DNA of 23,410 nt, taken from Flavobacteriales bacterium UBA972. GTDB lineage: Bacteria; Bacteroidota; Bacteroidia; Flavobacteriales; Schleiferiaceae. A model generated the notes under the pieces. That model did not search any database, was not told where the DNA came from, and was given only the letters and a program-made list of their open reading frames with translations. The translations under genes and the position numbers were made by a program. The DNA lies in assembly GCA_002292855.1 (NCBI GenBank), contig DBBY01000044.1:56304-79713 (forward strand), in the 5' to 3' direction. Below are positions 1-7,377 of this stretch, piece by piece. How positions within the stretch are numbered: the first letter of the stretch is position 1; each line of letters opens with the position of its first letter.

Positions 1-251
1 TTGGGTTGCTCGTCCCAGATGGGCGTCCAAGACTGTCCGGCGTTTTGGCTTTTCCAAAGTCCGCCCGAGGCAGAACCCGCATAAATCACGCGTTCGTCGC
101 GCGGATCCACGTCGATTGCGGTAACGCGTCCGCTCATGCCGGCGGGGCCGATGCTGCGGAATTTGAGGTTTTTAAGGAGGTCTTCGGGCAGGGTTTGGGC
201 CGTGATGATCGAGGCGACTAGGAGTCCGAGGGTAAAAAGTCTAAATTTCAT
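1..251 (-). CDS. BNR/YVTN beta-propeller repeat protein, 5' part only
   Basis: The minus strand reads from an ATG at 251 to the left window edge (83 codons, cut off). The first 19 or so residues (MKFRLFTLGLLVASIITAQ) are a Sec signal peptide ending in a typical AxAQ-like site. The mature start contains FRSIGPAGMSGRVTAIDVDP, then VIYAGSASGGLWKSQNAGQSW, the BNR/Asp-box pattern of large secreted seven-bladed propeller proteins (often annotated as WD40/YVTN/BNR-like or sortilin-like glycosyl hydrolase) that are common in Bacteroidota. Those proteins are usually about 900-1100 residues, so most of the gene lies outside. Substrate and function of this family are not established. It is transcribed divergently from the repeat-protein gene at 301. 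The family call is confident, the enzymatic role is not. Confidence 0.85.
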   Translation of the reverse strand, partial: MKFRLFTLGLLVASIITAQTLPEDLLKNLKFRSIGPAGMSGRVTAIDVDPRDERVIYAGSASGGLWKSQNAGQSWTPIWDEQP

Positions 252-300
252 AATACCAAATTAAGTGCTAAACTCGCCCAACCTGTTTAACTTGCTTGCT

Positions 301-636
301 ATGAAATACTTTTTACTGATTTTGCTGCTTGGCCTGCCGTCGCTGCGGGCATCGGCACAAAAAGTTTTTGCCGTGGACTATGCCTCGCAGGCCAACCTCA
401 AGGTGTTTGTAGTAGACTACGAGTCCCAAGCCGACCTCAAGGTATTTAAGGTTCCCTATGAGTCGCAGGCCAAGGGCAATGAGGGCCGCTGGTTCTGGGT
501 TTCGTATGCCTCGCAGGCAGAGCAGAAGATTTTTTTTGTGGATTACGCCTCTCAGGCCGACCTCAAGATCTTTTTTGTGAAGTACGAGTCGCAGACCGGC
601 TGGAGAACGGCGGCTAAAAAACACCTCCTCTACTAA
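301..636 (+). CDS. Secreted 7(1) septoil-knot (DUF6150-like) repeat protein
   Basis: This is a 111-residue protein. I start it at ATG 301 because that gives a clean signal peptide (MKYFLLILLLGLPSLRASAQ); an upstream in-frame GTG at 265 would spoil it. The mature part is almost entirely six copies of a 12-14 residue unit, roughly K(V/I)FxVxYxSQAxL, followed by a GWR...KKHLLY tail. The third unit carries a short insert (KGNEGR). The repeats are also visible in DNA as recurring tcgcaggcc-like blocks. From memory this matches DUF6150, renamed the 7(1) septoil knot domain after structure prediction showed a 7_1 knotted chain. The cellular role is unknown. Its stop shares one base with the start of the next gene (TAATG at 634-638), so the two are probably cotranscribed. 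Confidence 0.85.
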   Translation: MKYFLLILLLGLPSLRASAQKVFAVDYASQANLKVFVVDYESQADLKVFKVPYESQAKGNEGRWFWVSYASQAEQKIFFVDYASQADLKIFFVKYESQTGWRTAAKKHLLY

Positions 637-1130
637 TGGACCGCCAGTTCCCCATTGGGCGTTTTGAATTTGATCAAGACTTAGGTATGGAGCCCTTTAT
701 GGAGCGCTTGTCGACGCTTCCCCAGCGACTGAATTCCGCATGGAATGCCTGTGATACAACGCTTCGCGGCATGGCCTACCGACCCGGAGGCTGGTCTCGA
801 GCCACCGTCGTGCACCACATTGCCGACAGCCACCTCAATATGTACGTGCGCATCAAATTGGCCCTTACCGAGGACGATCCTGAGGTAAAGCCTTATGACG
901 AGAATGCCTGGGCAGAGCTCGCAGACGGCCCGGCAGAACTGTCGCTGCCGCTAATCGAGTCGGTTCACGCCCGTTTGCTGGCCCTGCTCCGATCCCTAAA
1001 TTTGCAGGATTGGGACCGCTGCTACTACCATCCCGAACTGCTCCGCTTGGTTTCACTGCGCGAGGTGGTTCAGAAGTACGCCTGGCACGGCGACCATCAT
1101 TTAGCTCACATTCAACTCCCTCCTGTTTGA
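636..1130 (+). CDS. DinB/YfiT-like metal-dependent protein (putative bacillithiol S-transferase)
   Basis: The protein has 164 residues, the usual size for YfiT/BstA-like DinB proteins. The N-terminus FPIGRFEF resembles the FPIGK(F/Y)E opening of that family, which supports the start at 636 even though it overlaps the previous stop by one base. The metal ligands of the four-helix DinB fold are visible: HHIADSH at about residues 60-66 and HGDHHLAHI at about 151-159, which can give the H...HxxxH triad. Family members are cytoplasmic; characterised ones transfer bacillithiol to electrophiles or act as metal-dependent hydrolases. Bacillithiol use by this organism is an inference, since no bsh gene is in the window. 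An alternative is an uncharacterised DinB thiol transferase. Confidence 0.8.
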   Translation: MDRQFPIGRFEFDQDLGMEPFMERLSTLPQRLNSAWNACDTTLRGMAYRPGGWSRATVVHHIADSHLNMYVRIKLALTEDDPEVKPYDENAWAELADGPAELSLPLIESVHARLLALLRSLNLQDWDRCYYHPELLRLVSLREVVQKYAWHGDHHLAHIQLPPV

Positions 1131-1146
1131 ACCCTTCCCCGATTTT

Positions 1147-1154
1147 TAGCCTTG
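1147..1154 (+). promoter_or_regulatory. Possible -7 promoter box before the DUF3089 gene
   Basis: TAGCCTTG matches the Bacteroidota -7 consensus TAnnTTTG at 7 of 8 positions and lies 11 bases before the TTG start at 1166. No clear -33 element is seen. Confidence 0.3.
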
Positions 1155-1165
1155 CAGGCGCCGCA

Positions 1166-2245
1166 TTGCGGACTCTTTTGCTGCTCCAATTTTGCCTTCT
1201 ATCGCCAGGCCTCGCTGCCCAAGAGGAGGCCATGCCCGCGTCAGAAAGCATTCAAAGCGGACTTTATCCGCTGCCAATGCGCCCCGATTACCGTCGGCTC
1301 GACGCCTGGGCGGCCCATCCTGAGCTCGTGGACGGCAGCGACCGCAAAGTGCCTGCAGCCGACCGGCGGTCCGGAGTCTTCGAGGGCTCAGGAATCCCCA
1401 CATTTTTTGTGCATCCTACCCTTTATGAGGTGGGCCCCAAGTGGAACGCCGACATCTATAATGCCAGCTACCGCGAGGCGGTGGACGTTGGTTCGCTGGG
1501 CAACCAGGCCTCGGTTTTTAACGGAATCGGACCCGTTTGGGCCCCGCACTACCGGCAAATGAAGCTGGATGGCTACTACACCAACGATTCTGTGCTTAAA
1601 GCTCAGGCCTACGTCGCCTTTGATTCCGCCTACCAAGACGTGCGCAGGGCTTTTTTGCGTTTTATCGAGGTTCAGCCCGCGGGTCAAACCTTTGTAGTCG
1701 CTTCGCACAGCCAGGGTACGGACCATGCCAAGCGACTCCTCAAAGAAGTCATTTTGCCCAATGTTGACCTGCGCGAACGCATGCTTTTGGCCTACCTAAT
1801 TGGCAATACGATAGAGCTCAAGGAGTTTGACGGACTCCCGCTCTGCACCGACCCCGACCAGACCCACTGTTTTTTGGCTTGGCGCAGCTATGGCCAGGAT
1901 TTTTACCCCAAAAAATTTGGAGACCGCTATGCGGTGGTGAGTCCCCTCACCTGGCGCAGCGACGGCATTCCCTCGCGCCGCCGCGACCACCTGGGTGCTC
2001 TTGTACCCAGCGGGCGCTTGCGTTTTGCCGGCTCATTCGTGGTGCGGACCGATCAAGGAACCCTTCGTGTGGAACGCTTAAAGCCCTTGCTCCGGGTTTT
2101 CTACAACTGGAAGGACTTTCACCGTGCGGACTATAATTTGTTTTGGTTCAACGTCCGCGCCAACCTGCATCACCGATTGAGCAGCGGGAAGCCAGCCGCC
2201 GATCGCCCCCTGCCCAAGGACTACGTGCCGACGTTGAACGAGTAA
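1166..2245 (+). CDS. DUF3089 alpha/beta-hydrolase, secreted
   Basis: The frame is open from 1010, but the upstream part overlaps the DinB gene and is not protein-like. Starting at TTG 1166 gives 359 residues with a clean signal peptide (MRTLLLLQFCLLSPGLAAQ). A second TTG at 1127 overlaps the previous stop and is the alternative. The mature protein has TFFVHPTLY near residue 80 and the nucleophile elbow ASHSQGT with Ser182, as in DUF3089 proteins, which are alpha/beta-hydrolases of unknown substrate. The stretch FNGIGPVWAPHYRQM corresponds to the conserved R/P-APxYR region of the family. The catalytic Asp/His cannot be assigned by eye; DRRDH-like segments near residues 270-275 are candidates. 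It is followed after one base by a convergent gene. Confidence 0.8.
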   Translation: MRTLLLLQFCLLSPGLAAQEEAMPASESIQSGLYPLPMRPDYRRLDAWAAHPELVDGSDRKVPAADRRSGVFEGSGIPTFFVHPTLYEVGPKWNADIYNASYREAVDVGSLGNQASVFNGIGPVWAPHYRQMKLDGYYTNDSVLKAQAYVAFDSAYQDVRRAFLRFIEVQPAGQTFVVASHSQGTDHAKRLLKEVILPNVDLRERMLLAYLIGNTIELKEFDGLPLCTDPDQTHCFLAWRSYGQDFYPKKFGDRYAVVSPLTWRSDGIPSRRRDHLGALVPSGRLRFAGSFVVRTDQGTLRVERLKPLLRVFYNWKDFHRADYNLFWFNVRANLHHRLSSGKPAADRPLPKDYVPTLNE

Positions 2246-2246
2246 T

Positions 2247-2654
2247 TTAGTTGGAGAGGTAGAGCAAGTTCTCTTGGAATGCCCGCTCCACGTCGCCGCG
2301 CTTGGCTTCGACGATTTCAAAGAAGGTGAAGGCAAAGAGCCAAGAGGTCCACATGTCGGGGTTCTGGTCAAAGGCGCCGTCGGCGGCGTTGCGCTCCCAG
2401 AATCGGTGCAAGTTTTGAAGGGCCTCAAAGCCGTCTTCCCATTGAGCCATGTTCCATCCGGGCATGCTGCGCAGGTCGCGCACCAGGGCTAAATTTTTGA
2501 GCAAGCCGCGGTCGGGGCTAAGCGTTTGCGCTGCCCAAAGGTCGTTGACTAGAAGATCCAGGTAGGGCAGGGCCCGCTGCAGCAGGGCCTCTTCGCTAAA
2601 AAACGAAGGGTCGCGCCAGCAGATGGATTCGGTATCGAGAAGTTTGTCAAGCAT
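2247..2654 (-). CDS. Small hypothetical protein, convergent with the DUF3089 gene
   Basis: The protein has 135 residues if started at ATG 2654; a TTG at 2669 would add MFLSS. I do not recognise the family. It is acidic and aromatic-rich, with many Trp (about 7) and Leu, no signal peptide and no membrane segment, so it is probably a soluble helical protein. Its stop lies one base from the stop of the convergent DUF3089 gene with no visible terminator between them. No overlapping ORF on the other strand looks more protein-like. Codon use resembles its neighbours. It may be lineage-specific. Confidence 0.6.
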   Translation of the reverse strand: MLDKLLDTESICWRDPSFFSEEALLQRALPYLDLLVNDLWAAQTLSPDRGLLKNLALVRDLRSMPGWNMAQWEDGFEALQNLHRFWERNAADGAFDQNPDMWTSWLFAFTFFEIVEAKRGDVERAFQENLLYLSN

Positions 2655-2697
2655 GCTAGAAAGGAACAAGCTTCTAAGGTTTTTAGTTCACGCGATG

Positions 2698-2705
2698 TAC
2701 TTTTG
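2698..2705 (+). promoter_or_regulatory. Exact TAnnTTTG -7 box for tRNA-Val
   Basis: TACTTTTG is an exact match to the Bacteroidota -7 consensus and ends 10 bases before the tRNA, the right distance for its promoter. No convincing -33 TTTG is seen upstream. Confidence 0.6.
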
Positions 2706-2715
2706 CAGTCCGCAA

Positions 2716-2790
2716 GGGCAATTAGCTCAGTTGGTTTAGAGCATCGCCTTGACAGGGCGGGGGTCACAGGTTCGAATCCTGTATTGCCCA
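2716..2790 (+). tRNA. tRNA-Val (anticodon GAC)
   Basis: A full cloverleaf can be drawn. The acceptor stem is GGGCAAT/ATTGCCC with discriminator A at 2790. The D arm is GCTC...GAGC. The anticodon stem is TCGCC/GGCGG around the loop TTGACAG, so with U33 the anticodon is GAC (valine, GUC/GUU codons). The variable loop is GGGTC, and the T arm is ACAGG-TTCGAAT-CCTGT. The CCA end is not encoded, since CAGAG follows, so it must be added after transcription. A matching promoter box precedes it and a strong terminator follows. Confidence 0.95.
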
Positions 2791-2798
2791 CAGAGAAA

Positions 2799-2826
2799 CC
2801 CGGCGCCGAGAGGCGCCGGGTTTTTT
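2799..2826 (+). terminator. Intrinsic terminator after tRNA-Val
   Basis: A perfect 9-bp GC stem (CCCGGCGCC/GGCGCCGGG) with a GAGA loop is followed directly by six T. It begins 8 bases after the tRNA and should end its transcript. Confidence 0.93.
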
Positions 2827-2828
2827 AT

Positions 2829-2861
2829 GGAATAATGCGAAGCTCGCTTCAGCATTATTCC
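2829..2861. repeat. Long inverted repeat (hairpin) behind the terminator
   Basis: GGAATAATGC at 2829-2838 pairs perfectly with GCATTATTCC at 2852-2861. Inside it GAAG (2839-2842) pairs with CTTC (2847-2850) around a CTCG loop, with one bulged A at 2851. The 14-bp stem has no T-run after it, so it does not look like a second intrinsic terminator. Its function is unknown. Confidence 0.7.
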
Positions 2862-2877
2862 GCTGCCCAGCCGTTCC

Positions 2878-2919
2878 GCCATGCTATAACGGCCACACCA
2901 AGTCAGCCGTCCGCATGGC
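2878..2919. repeat. Nested stem-loop in the tRNA-Val/plsC gap
   Basis: The outer stem is GCCATGC (2878-2884) with GCATGGC (2913-2919). The inner stem is ACGGC (2889-2893) with GCCGT (2906-2910), around a 12-base loop, with TATA opposite CC as internal loop. It could be a structured RNA or a protein-binding site. It lies upstream of the likely plsC promoter box at 2941. Confidence 0.5.
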
Positions 2920-2940
2920 AGACTAGCCGTATTGCCTGCG

Positions 2941-2948
2941 TACCTTGG
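2941..2948 (+). promoter_or_regulatory. Possible -7 promoter box for the acyltransferase gene
   Basis: TACCTTGG matches TAnnTTTG at 7 of 8 positions, 51 bases before the ATG at 3000. No clear -33 element is seen. Confidence 0.3.
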
Positions 2949-2999
2949 CGGCTTCAATTTTTTATCAAAAAACTCGTCAACCAAGCCAAACCCCAGTCC

Positions 3000-3701
3000 A
3001 TGAGAATTATCTATCGCTTGCCGCTAATGCTCCTTATTCTGCTGAATCTGGTCTTCGGCCTTTTGATTCTCAAGGCCCTCGGGCTCCCAATGACCTGGCG
3101 CCATCGCTTTCTAAATGTCGGCAAGGCCGTATTTATGGGCATGATGGGAATCAAAATACGGCTGCGAGAAGGCAACGCTCCGCGCGAAGCCGCCATCCTC
3201 ATGGCCAACCACCGCAGCTACATCGACGTGCTCTTCTTTAGGTCGGCGACCCCGCAAATTTACCTGAGCAAAAGCGAAGTAAAAAGCTGGCCGATAATCG
3301 GTTGGGGAGCCCAAGCCCTGGACGTTGTCTTCGTGGACCGCAGCAGCAAAGAGTCCCGCAGCGCTTCGCGCGCCGCCTTGTCAGATCGTGTTCAGCGCGG
3401 CCTCAGCCCGGTGGTCTTCCCAGAAGGTACCACCACCGAGCGGGGACTCCTCGAATTCAGTCCCGGAATGTTCTACACGGCTGCTGAATTGAACGTACCC
3501 ATTGTGCCCTTTGTAATGGAATACTCCGACCCCAAAATGGCCTGGGTTCATGACGACACCTTCGTGAGCCACCTGCTTAAAATGCTTTCTCGCCCCGCTT
3601 GGAGCGTTGACCTCTACATCGGAACCCTCTTGCGGAGCAACGACGGGGCAGCACTCGCCGAGACGGTGCGGGCTTGGATGCTCGAGCGGGTGAATAAATA
3701 G
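3000..3701 (+). CDS. plsC: PlsC-type 1-acylglycerol-3-phosphate acyltransferase
   Basis: The frame is open much further upstream, but that part reads through the tRNA and terminator. ATG 3000 gives 233 residues, the normal PlsC size. There is an N-terminal membrane segment at about residues 8-24. The glycerolipid acyltransferase motifs are in order: NHRSYID (catalytic H71 and D76), VFVDR (about 110-114), FPEGTTT (140-146) and VPIVPF (about 167-172). The enzyme acylates lysophosphatidic acid at the inner membrane in phospholipid synthesis. Other 1-acyl-glycerol acyltransferases, for example for ornithine lipids, have the same motifs, so the acceptor is inferred. It is probably monocistronic, as another possible promoter box precedes the next gene. 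Confidence 0.85.
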   Translation: MRIIYRLPLMLLILLNLVFGLLILKALGLPMTWRHRFLNVGKAVFMGMMGIKIRLREGNAPREAAILMANHRSYIDVLFFRSATPQIYLSKSEVKSWPIIGWGAQALDVVFVDRSSKESRSASRAALSDRVQRGLSPVVFPEGTTTERGLLEFSPGMFYTAAELNVPIVPFVMEYSDPKMAWVHDDTFVSHLLKMLSRPAWSVDLYIGTLLRSNDGAALAETVRAWMLERVNK

Positions 3702-3704
3702 TTC

Positions 3705-3712
3705 GATATTTG
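3705..3712 (+). promoter_or_regulatory. Possible -7 promoter box before the lipoprotein gene
   Basis: GATATTTG matches TAnnTTTG apart from the first base and ends 10 bases before ATG 3723. This spacing is like that of other boxes in the window. No -33 element is evident. Confidence 0.3.
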
Positions 3713-3722
3713 CCAAAGAATT

Positions 3723-5852
3723 ATGGCATCATCCGCATCATCCACGTTTTTTGTAAGGCTCAGCAAAGGATTTCTGGCCCTGAGCCTTCTTGGTTTTGGG
3801 TCCTGCCAGCGCGAACTGCTGACCGTAAACGACCTTGATCTTACCCTGCGCCCCGGGCTGGTGGTGCCCATAGGTCAAATAGACCTGACCCTTGGCGACG
3901 TTTTTAACCCAGACAGCAGCCTAGTGACAACCGATCCGGATCAAACCTACCGCCTGGTCTACCGTCAAACCGACCTGCTCAATGTAGGCGTCGCAGAATT
4001 TTTAGAGCTGCCAAGCCAGCCTGCCATCGCCGAGAATTTCAAGGCCGGCTACATAGCCCTTCCCAACGTCAATGCTGCGGCCAACGTTCGATTCGGTCGT
4101 CTCGCGCGAAGCATCACCAACCCGGCTGGATTCGCCACCTCCCTGACCGCTTCCCATGGCAGCACGGCACCCATTCCGGCGCTCCCGGCTCAAAACCCAG
4201 GCAACCTCGCCACCACCACCATTTCGAGCTTTAGTACGGCCAGCTTTCATAGCGGAACCATGACCCTCAAGGCCGTCAACCACTACCCGGTGGCCATCAA
4301 TGCCACGGTGGTCTTGGCCAATGCCGCGGGTCAGCCCCTTCTAACCTACGGCCTTGGGACCGTTCCCGCAGGCGATTCCGTGAGCGTTCCGGCCTCCCTG
4401 GCGGGTAAGATTGTACCGAGCCAGTTACAATTCAACCTCACCAGTTTTAGCAGTCCCGGTGCGGGAACCCTCGGTGTTCCGAGCACCTACGTACCTATAG
4501 ATACCAACGCCAACCTCGAGCTCAGCCTTCAGGGCAGCAACCTATTTATTTACAGCGCCACCGCCCAAACCCAGACGCAAACCCTGGTAGACGACACACT
4601 GAATTTGAGCTTTACGGCTCCAGCCGGAGTCCGCATTACCGAACTAGCCCTGAGCCAGGGCCAGCTCAACTACAGCATTACTTCGGCCCTGCCCGAGCCC
4701 TTGAGCCTTGTGCTGCAGTTCCCCAGCGGGTCGGTCGGGGGCCAAGCCCTGCAGCAGACCATTGCATTGAGTCCAGGCCTGCCTGCGACCGGCAACGTCT
4801 CCTTTCAGGCCGCCGTGCTCAACCTGGCCTCGAACCCAAGTCATCCCTACAACGAGCTTCCGATTCGGTACTCGGCCACCCTGCTCTCCACGGGCCAGCT
4901 CGTTACCCTGGATTCCGCCAGTGGGGTAGCCATGAGTTTCACCCTAGCCAACGTAGAATTCGGCCACGCCAAAGGTTTTTTTGGTCAGCAGTCCGTCTCT
5001 ATACCAACCGACACCCTGTCGCTCGACCTCGACTTTGTGAACCGACTGGGCGGTAGCGTCGTCTTTGCCGATCCCAAGGTGCAGCTCGCCATTGCGAACA
5101 GCCTTGGCCTGCCCATAACCCTAGACCTCAACGTATCGAGCTACGACCTTTCGGGCACGGCGCAGCCCTTGGGTATTCCGCCCACCTTGCTGCCCTATCC
5201 CTTGACCGCAACCCAGTTCGGCCAAACGGTGCAAGACACGCTCACCTTCGACAAGTCCAACACGAGCATTGTCGGCTTCTTGACCCTCCCCAAGCAGCGC
5301 TTCACCTACGGAGGCCAGGTTCAAATCAACGCCGACACCCTGGCCACGGGAGTTCAGAATTTTGTTACCAGCACCAGCGCCATCTCTGCCGACGTGCTCA
5401 TGGAGCTCCCCTTCTACTTCACCGCCCAGGGCCTCGGGCTGACCGACAGTATTGATCTTGGCACCTCCCTGCGCGCACTCGACACCGTGGTCAACGAACT
5501 TGGGTTGCAGCTTGAAACCACCACCACGCTGCCCCTAAACACGACCCTGTCGCTGACCCTGTTTGACGATGCAGGCCAGGTGGTTTTCAGCGACCAACTC
5601 GCCCTCATGGTCAGCGGCCAGCTCGACGCGACCACCGGGCTCGTAGTGGCCCCCTCCACCAACACCGCCGTGCTGGTTGTTGATGCCTCTCAGGTTCCGA
5701 ATTTTGCCCGTGGGCGCTGGCTTCAGCTCACTGCCGAGTTGGGCACCGGCACTGCTGCGGGCTCTTCGAGCCACCCGGTCAAGCTGCTTAGCGACGCGCA
5801 GCTTTTAGTTCGTCTGGGCCTAATGCTCGACCTTAACCTCGAAGTACTTTGA
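3723..5852 (+). CDS. Large beta-rich surface or periplasmic lipoprotein, unknown family
   Basis: The protein has 709 residues. The N-terminus has a basic/hydrophobic region and a plausible lipobox ending at Cys28 (LLGFGSC), followed by QRELL, so it is likely lipidated. The rest is rich in Ser, Thr, Leu, Asn and Val with alternating polar and hydrophobic stretches. It shows recurring blocks such as DxLxLxLxF and TLSLxLFDDAGQ, which suggests several immunoglobulin-like or other beta domains. I cannot name a family. Its stop overlaps the TTG start of the DUF5723-like gene by four bases (TTGA at 5849-5852), so the two are translationally coupled and probably work as an outer-membrane pair. The C-terminal end (LLVRLGLMLDLNLEVL) does not look like a type IX sorting domain. 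Confidence 0.75.
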   Translation: MASSASSTFFVRLSKGFLALSLLGFGSCQRELLTVNDLDLTLRPGLVVPIGQIDLTLGDVFNPDSSLVTTDPDQTYRLVYRQTDLLNVGVAEFLELPSQPAIAENFKAGYIALPNVNAAANVRFGRLARSITNPAGFATSLTASHGSTAPIPALPAQNPGNLATTTISSFSTASFHSGTMTLKAVNHYPVAINATVVLANAAGQPLLTYGLGTVPAGDSVSVPASLAGKIVPSQLQFNLTSFSSPGAGTLGVPSTYVPIDTNANLELSLQGSNLFIYSATAQTQTQTLVDDTLNLSFTAPAGVRITELALSQGQLNYSITSALPEPLSLVLQFPSGSVGGQALQQTIALSPGLPATGNVSFQAAVLNLASNPSHPYNELPIRYSATLLSTGQLVTLDSASGVAMSFTLANVEFGHAKGFFGQQSVSIPTDTLSLDLDFVNRLGGSVVFADPKVQLAIANSLGLPITLDLNVSSYDLSGTAQPLGIPPTLLPYPLTATQFGQTVQDTLTFDKSNTSIVGFLTLPKQRFTYGGQVQINADTLATGVQNFVTSTSAISADVLMELPFYFTAQGLGLTDSIDLGTSLRALDTVVNELGLQLETTTTLPLNTTLSLTLFDDAGQVVFSDQLALMVSGQLDATTGLVVAPSTNTAVLVVDASQVPNFARGRWLQLTAELGTGTAAGSSSHPVKLLSDAQLLVRLGLMLDLNLEVL

Positions 5853-7297
5853 AGCGCTTTTGGCTCGCGGCCCTCAGCCTGGCAAGCGCATCCCTCGGCG
5901 CTCAAGACCTGCTTTATGCGCAGCGCGGCAACCCCTCTGCGCTGCTCGTGAACCCCGCTGCTGACCTGGACGCGCGCATTTGGTTGGCCTTGCCAAGCCT
6001 TCATGCCAACCTTCAAGCCTCTTTTGCAGCTGGCGACGTGCTTGGCGACGACCTCGGAACCCTGTGGAGGCAGTTCCCAAGCGAGTCCGCCGGAATACGA
6101 AGCCAGACCGACCTCAACTTGTTTAGCATGGGTTTTAAAGCCAAAAAAACCACCCTCTGGCTGGGCGCAAGCCTAAACCTCGACGCAGGCATCCTGCTTG
6201 ACCGGGATCTCGTTGGCTTTGCGCTTTGGGGCATGAAAGACGCCAGCGGTCAGGTTGACCTTAACTACGACGGGAACTTCAGTCAAACGAGTTCTATTTT
6301 GAGTGCGCGCAGCAACCTACACCTTGGAATTCAGCGTGAATTCAAAAAACTACGATTGGGCGCCACCCTCAATGCCAGCCAAATGCTCGCTCAAGCCCAA
6401 TTGGGCTTCGACTCCCTGGGCCTGCGAAGCACTGACCGGGGCAACGGTTTTAACGACCTTTTGCTCTACAGCCAGGGCGGGCTGGCCCTCACTACCAACC
6501 CGGGCGTTGGGCTTGATATTTTTAACGGAACTCTAGACTTCGACGCTCAAGAGGCTTTATCTAACAGCCTCTGGAGCCTTGATCTTGGCGGATCCTACGA
6601 CGCCAGCAAGCGTTGGAGGCTTGCCGCAAGCGTTCAAGGCATTCCGCTCGGAACGATGGCCATCGAGCAAGACAGCGCACTGCGCTTCGACGGACGCATT
6701 CCTTTTAGCGGATTTTCGTACAATTCGGGCATCGATACTAGCCTCAATCCCGGCGCCTACTTTGACTCCCTGCTTTTTCAAGTCAGAAGTCTTGCCCAAG
6801 GAAGCCCTGTAGGTCTTTCTAGTTTTAGCCCGATTCGCCGGGTCGACCTTGCTGCCAACTGGCGCAGCCCCAAAAAGATCCACCAGCTCGGCCTGCACTA
6901 CCTGGCCCGCAGCCGTCCGGCCCTGAGCTACCAGGCCCTTGCCGCCGAATACCACGGATTCTACGGCCGTCGTCTGCAGCTGAGCGCCAGCTACACCCAG
7001 CCCCTTACCGGGAGCGTTGCCATGCGCCCCTCTTTGAGCGTTCAAACGACGGTGCGCCTCGCCGCGGGACTTGCCCTGAATTTCGGAACCTCTTCGGCCA
7101 ACATGCTTCCGCAACCCGTAACGACCGCCAACGGCGACCTCACCGTGGGTCTGCCCGCCAACCTTGACCGCCTCAATGCCAACGTCGGCCTGCATTGGAT
7201 GCTCTACGATAAGTCCTACCGCAAGAACGCCAAGGCGAGAAGGACGGAGAAAAAGGCAGCCAAAAAGACCAAAAAGGCAGCTAAAGCCTCTAGCTAG
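5849..7297 (+). CDS. DUF5723-like outer-membrane beta-barrel protein
   Basis: The start is TTG 5849, inside the stop of the upstream lipoprotein gene. This gives 482 residues with a signal peptide (MKRFWLAALSLASASLGAQ). The segment RGNPSALLVNPA just after cleavage is typical of Bacteroidota PorP/DUF5723-type barrels, which begin with an (F)NPA motif. Alternating strands such as RLRLGATLNAS-like and LQLSASYTQPLTGSV run to the end, as expected for a beta-barrel. A striking tail follows from about residue 460: lysine, alanine and arginine almost only (KNAKARR...KKAAKKTKKAAKA). It may be periplasmic and interact with peptidoglycan or nucleic acid. The role is unknown; coupling to the lipoprotein suggests a joint outer-membrane complex. 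Confidence 0.75.
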   Translation: MKRFWLAALSLASASLGAQDLLYAQRGNPSALLVNPAADLDARIWLALPSLHANLQASFAAGDVLGDDLGTLWRQFPSESAGIRSQTDLNLFSMGFKAKKTTLWLGASLNLDAGILLDRDLVGFALWGMKDASGQVDLNYDGNFSQTSSILSARSNLHLGIQREFKKLRLGATLNASQMLAQAQLGFDSLGLRSTDRGNGFNDLLLYSQGGLALTTNPGVGLDIFNGTLDFDAQEALSNSLWSLDLGGSYDASKRWRLAASVQGIPLGTMAIEQDSALRFDGRIPFSGFSYNSGIDTSLNPGAYFDSLLFQVRSLAQGSPVGLSSFSPIRRVDLAANWRSPKKIHQLGLHYLARSRPALSYQALAAEYHGFYGRRLQLSASYTQPLTGSVAMRPSLSVQTTVRLAAGLALNFGTSSANMLPQPVTTANGDLTVGLPANLDRLNANVGLHWMLYDKSYRKNAKARRTEKKAAKKTKKAAKASS

Positions 7298-7377
7298 TTG
7301 CACTTAACTGGTTCACGCCCTGCGTCGCAAATGACCACCAGAATCATTCAAATAACGCGTGGCCCAGCGAATTGAGT

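Noticed and set aside
313..624. Minus-strand repeat-containing open frame
   Set aside because: Its repeats are the antisense image of the septoil-knot repeats.
1010..1165. Upstream part of the DUF3089 open frame
   Set aside because: It overlaps the well-supported DinB-like gene and lacks protein character before the signal peptide at 1166.
2703..2999. N-terminal extension of the acyltransferase frame upstream of 3000
   Set aside because: It reads through tRNA-Val, its terminator and the hairpins, and gives no family-like sequence; ATG 3000 gives the normal PlsC length.
6557..7303. 248-codon minus-strand open frame
   Set aside because: It is opposite the DUF5723-like gene, low in complexity and without recognisable domains; a shadow of GC-rich coding DNA.
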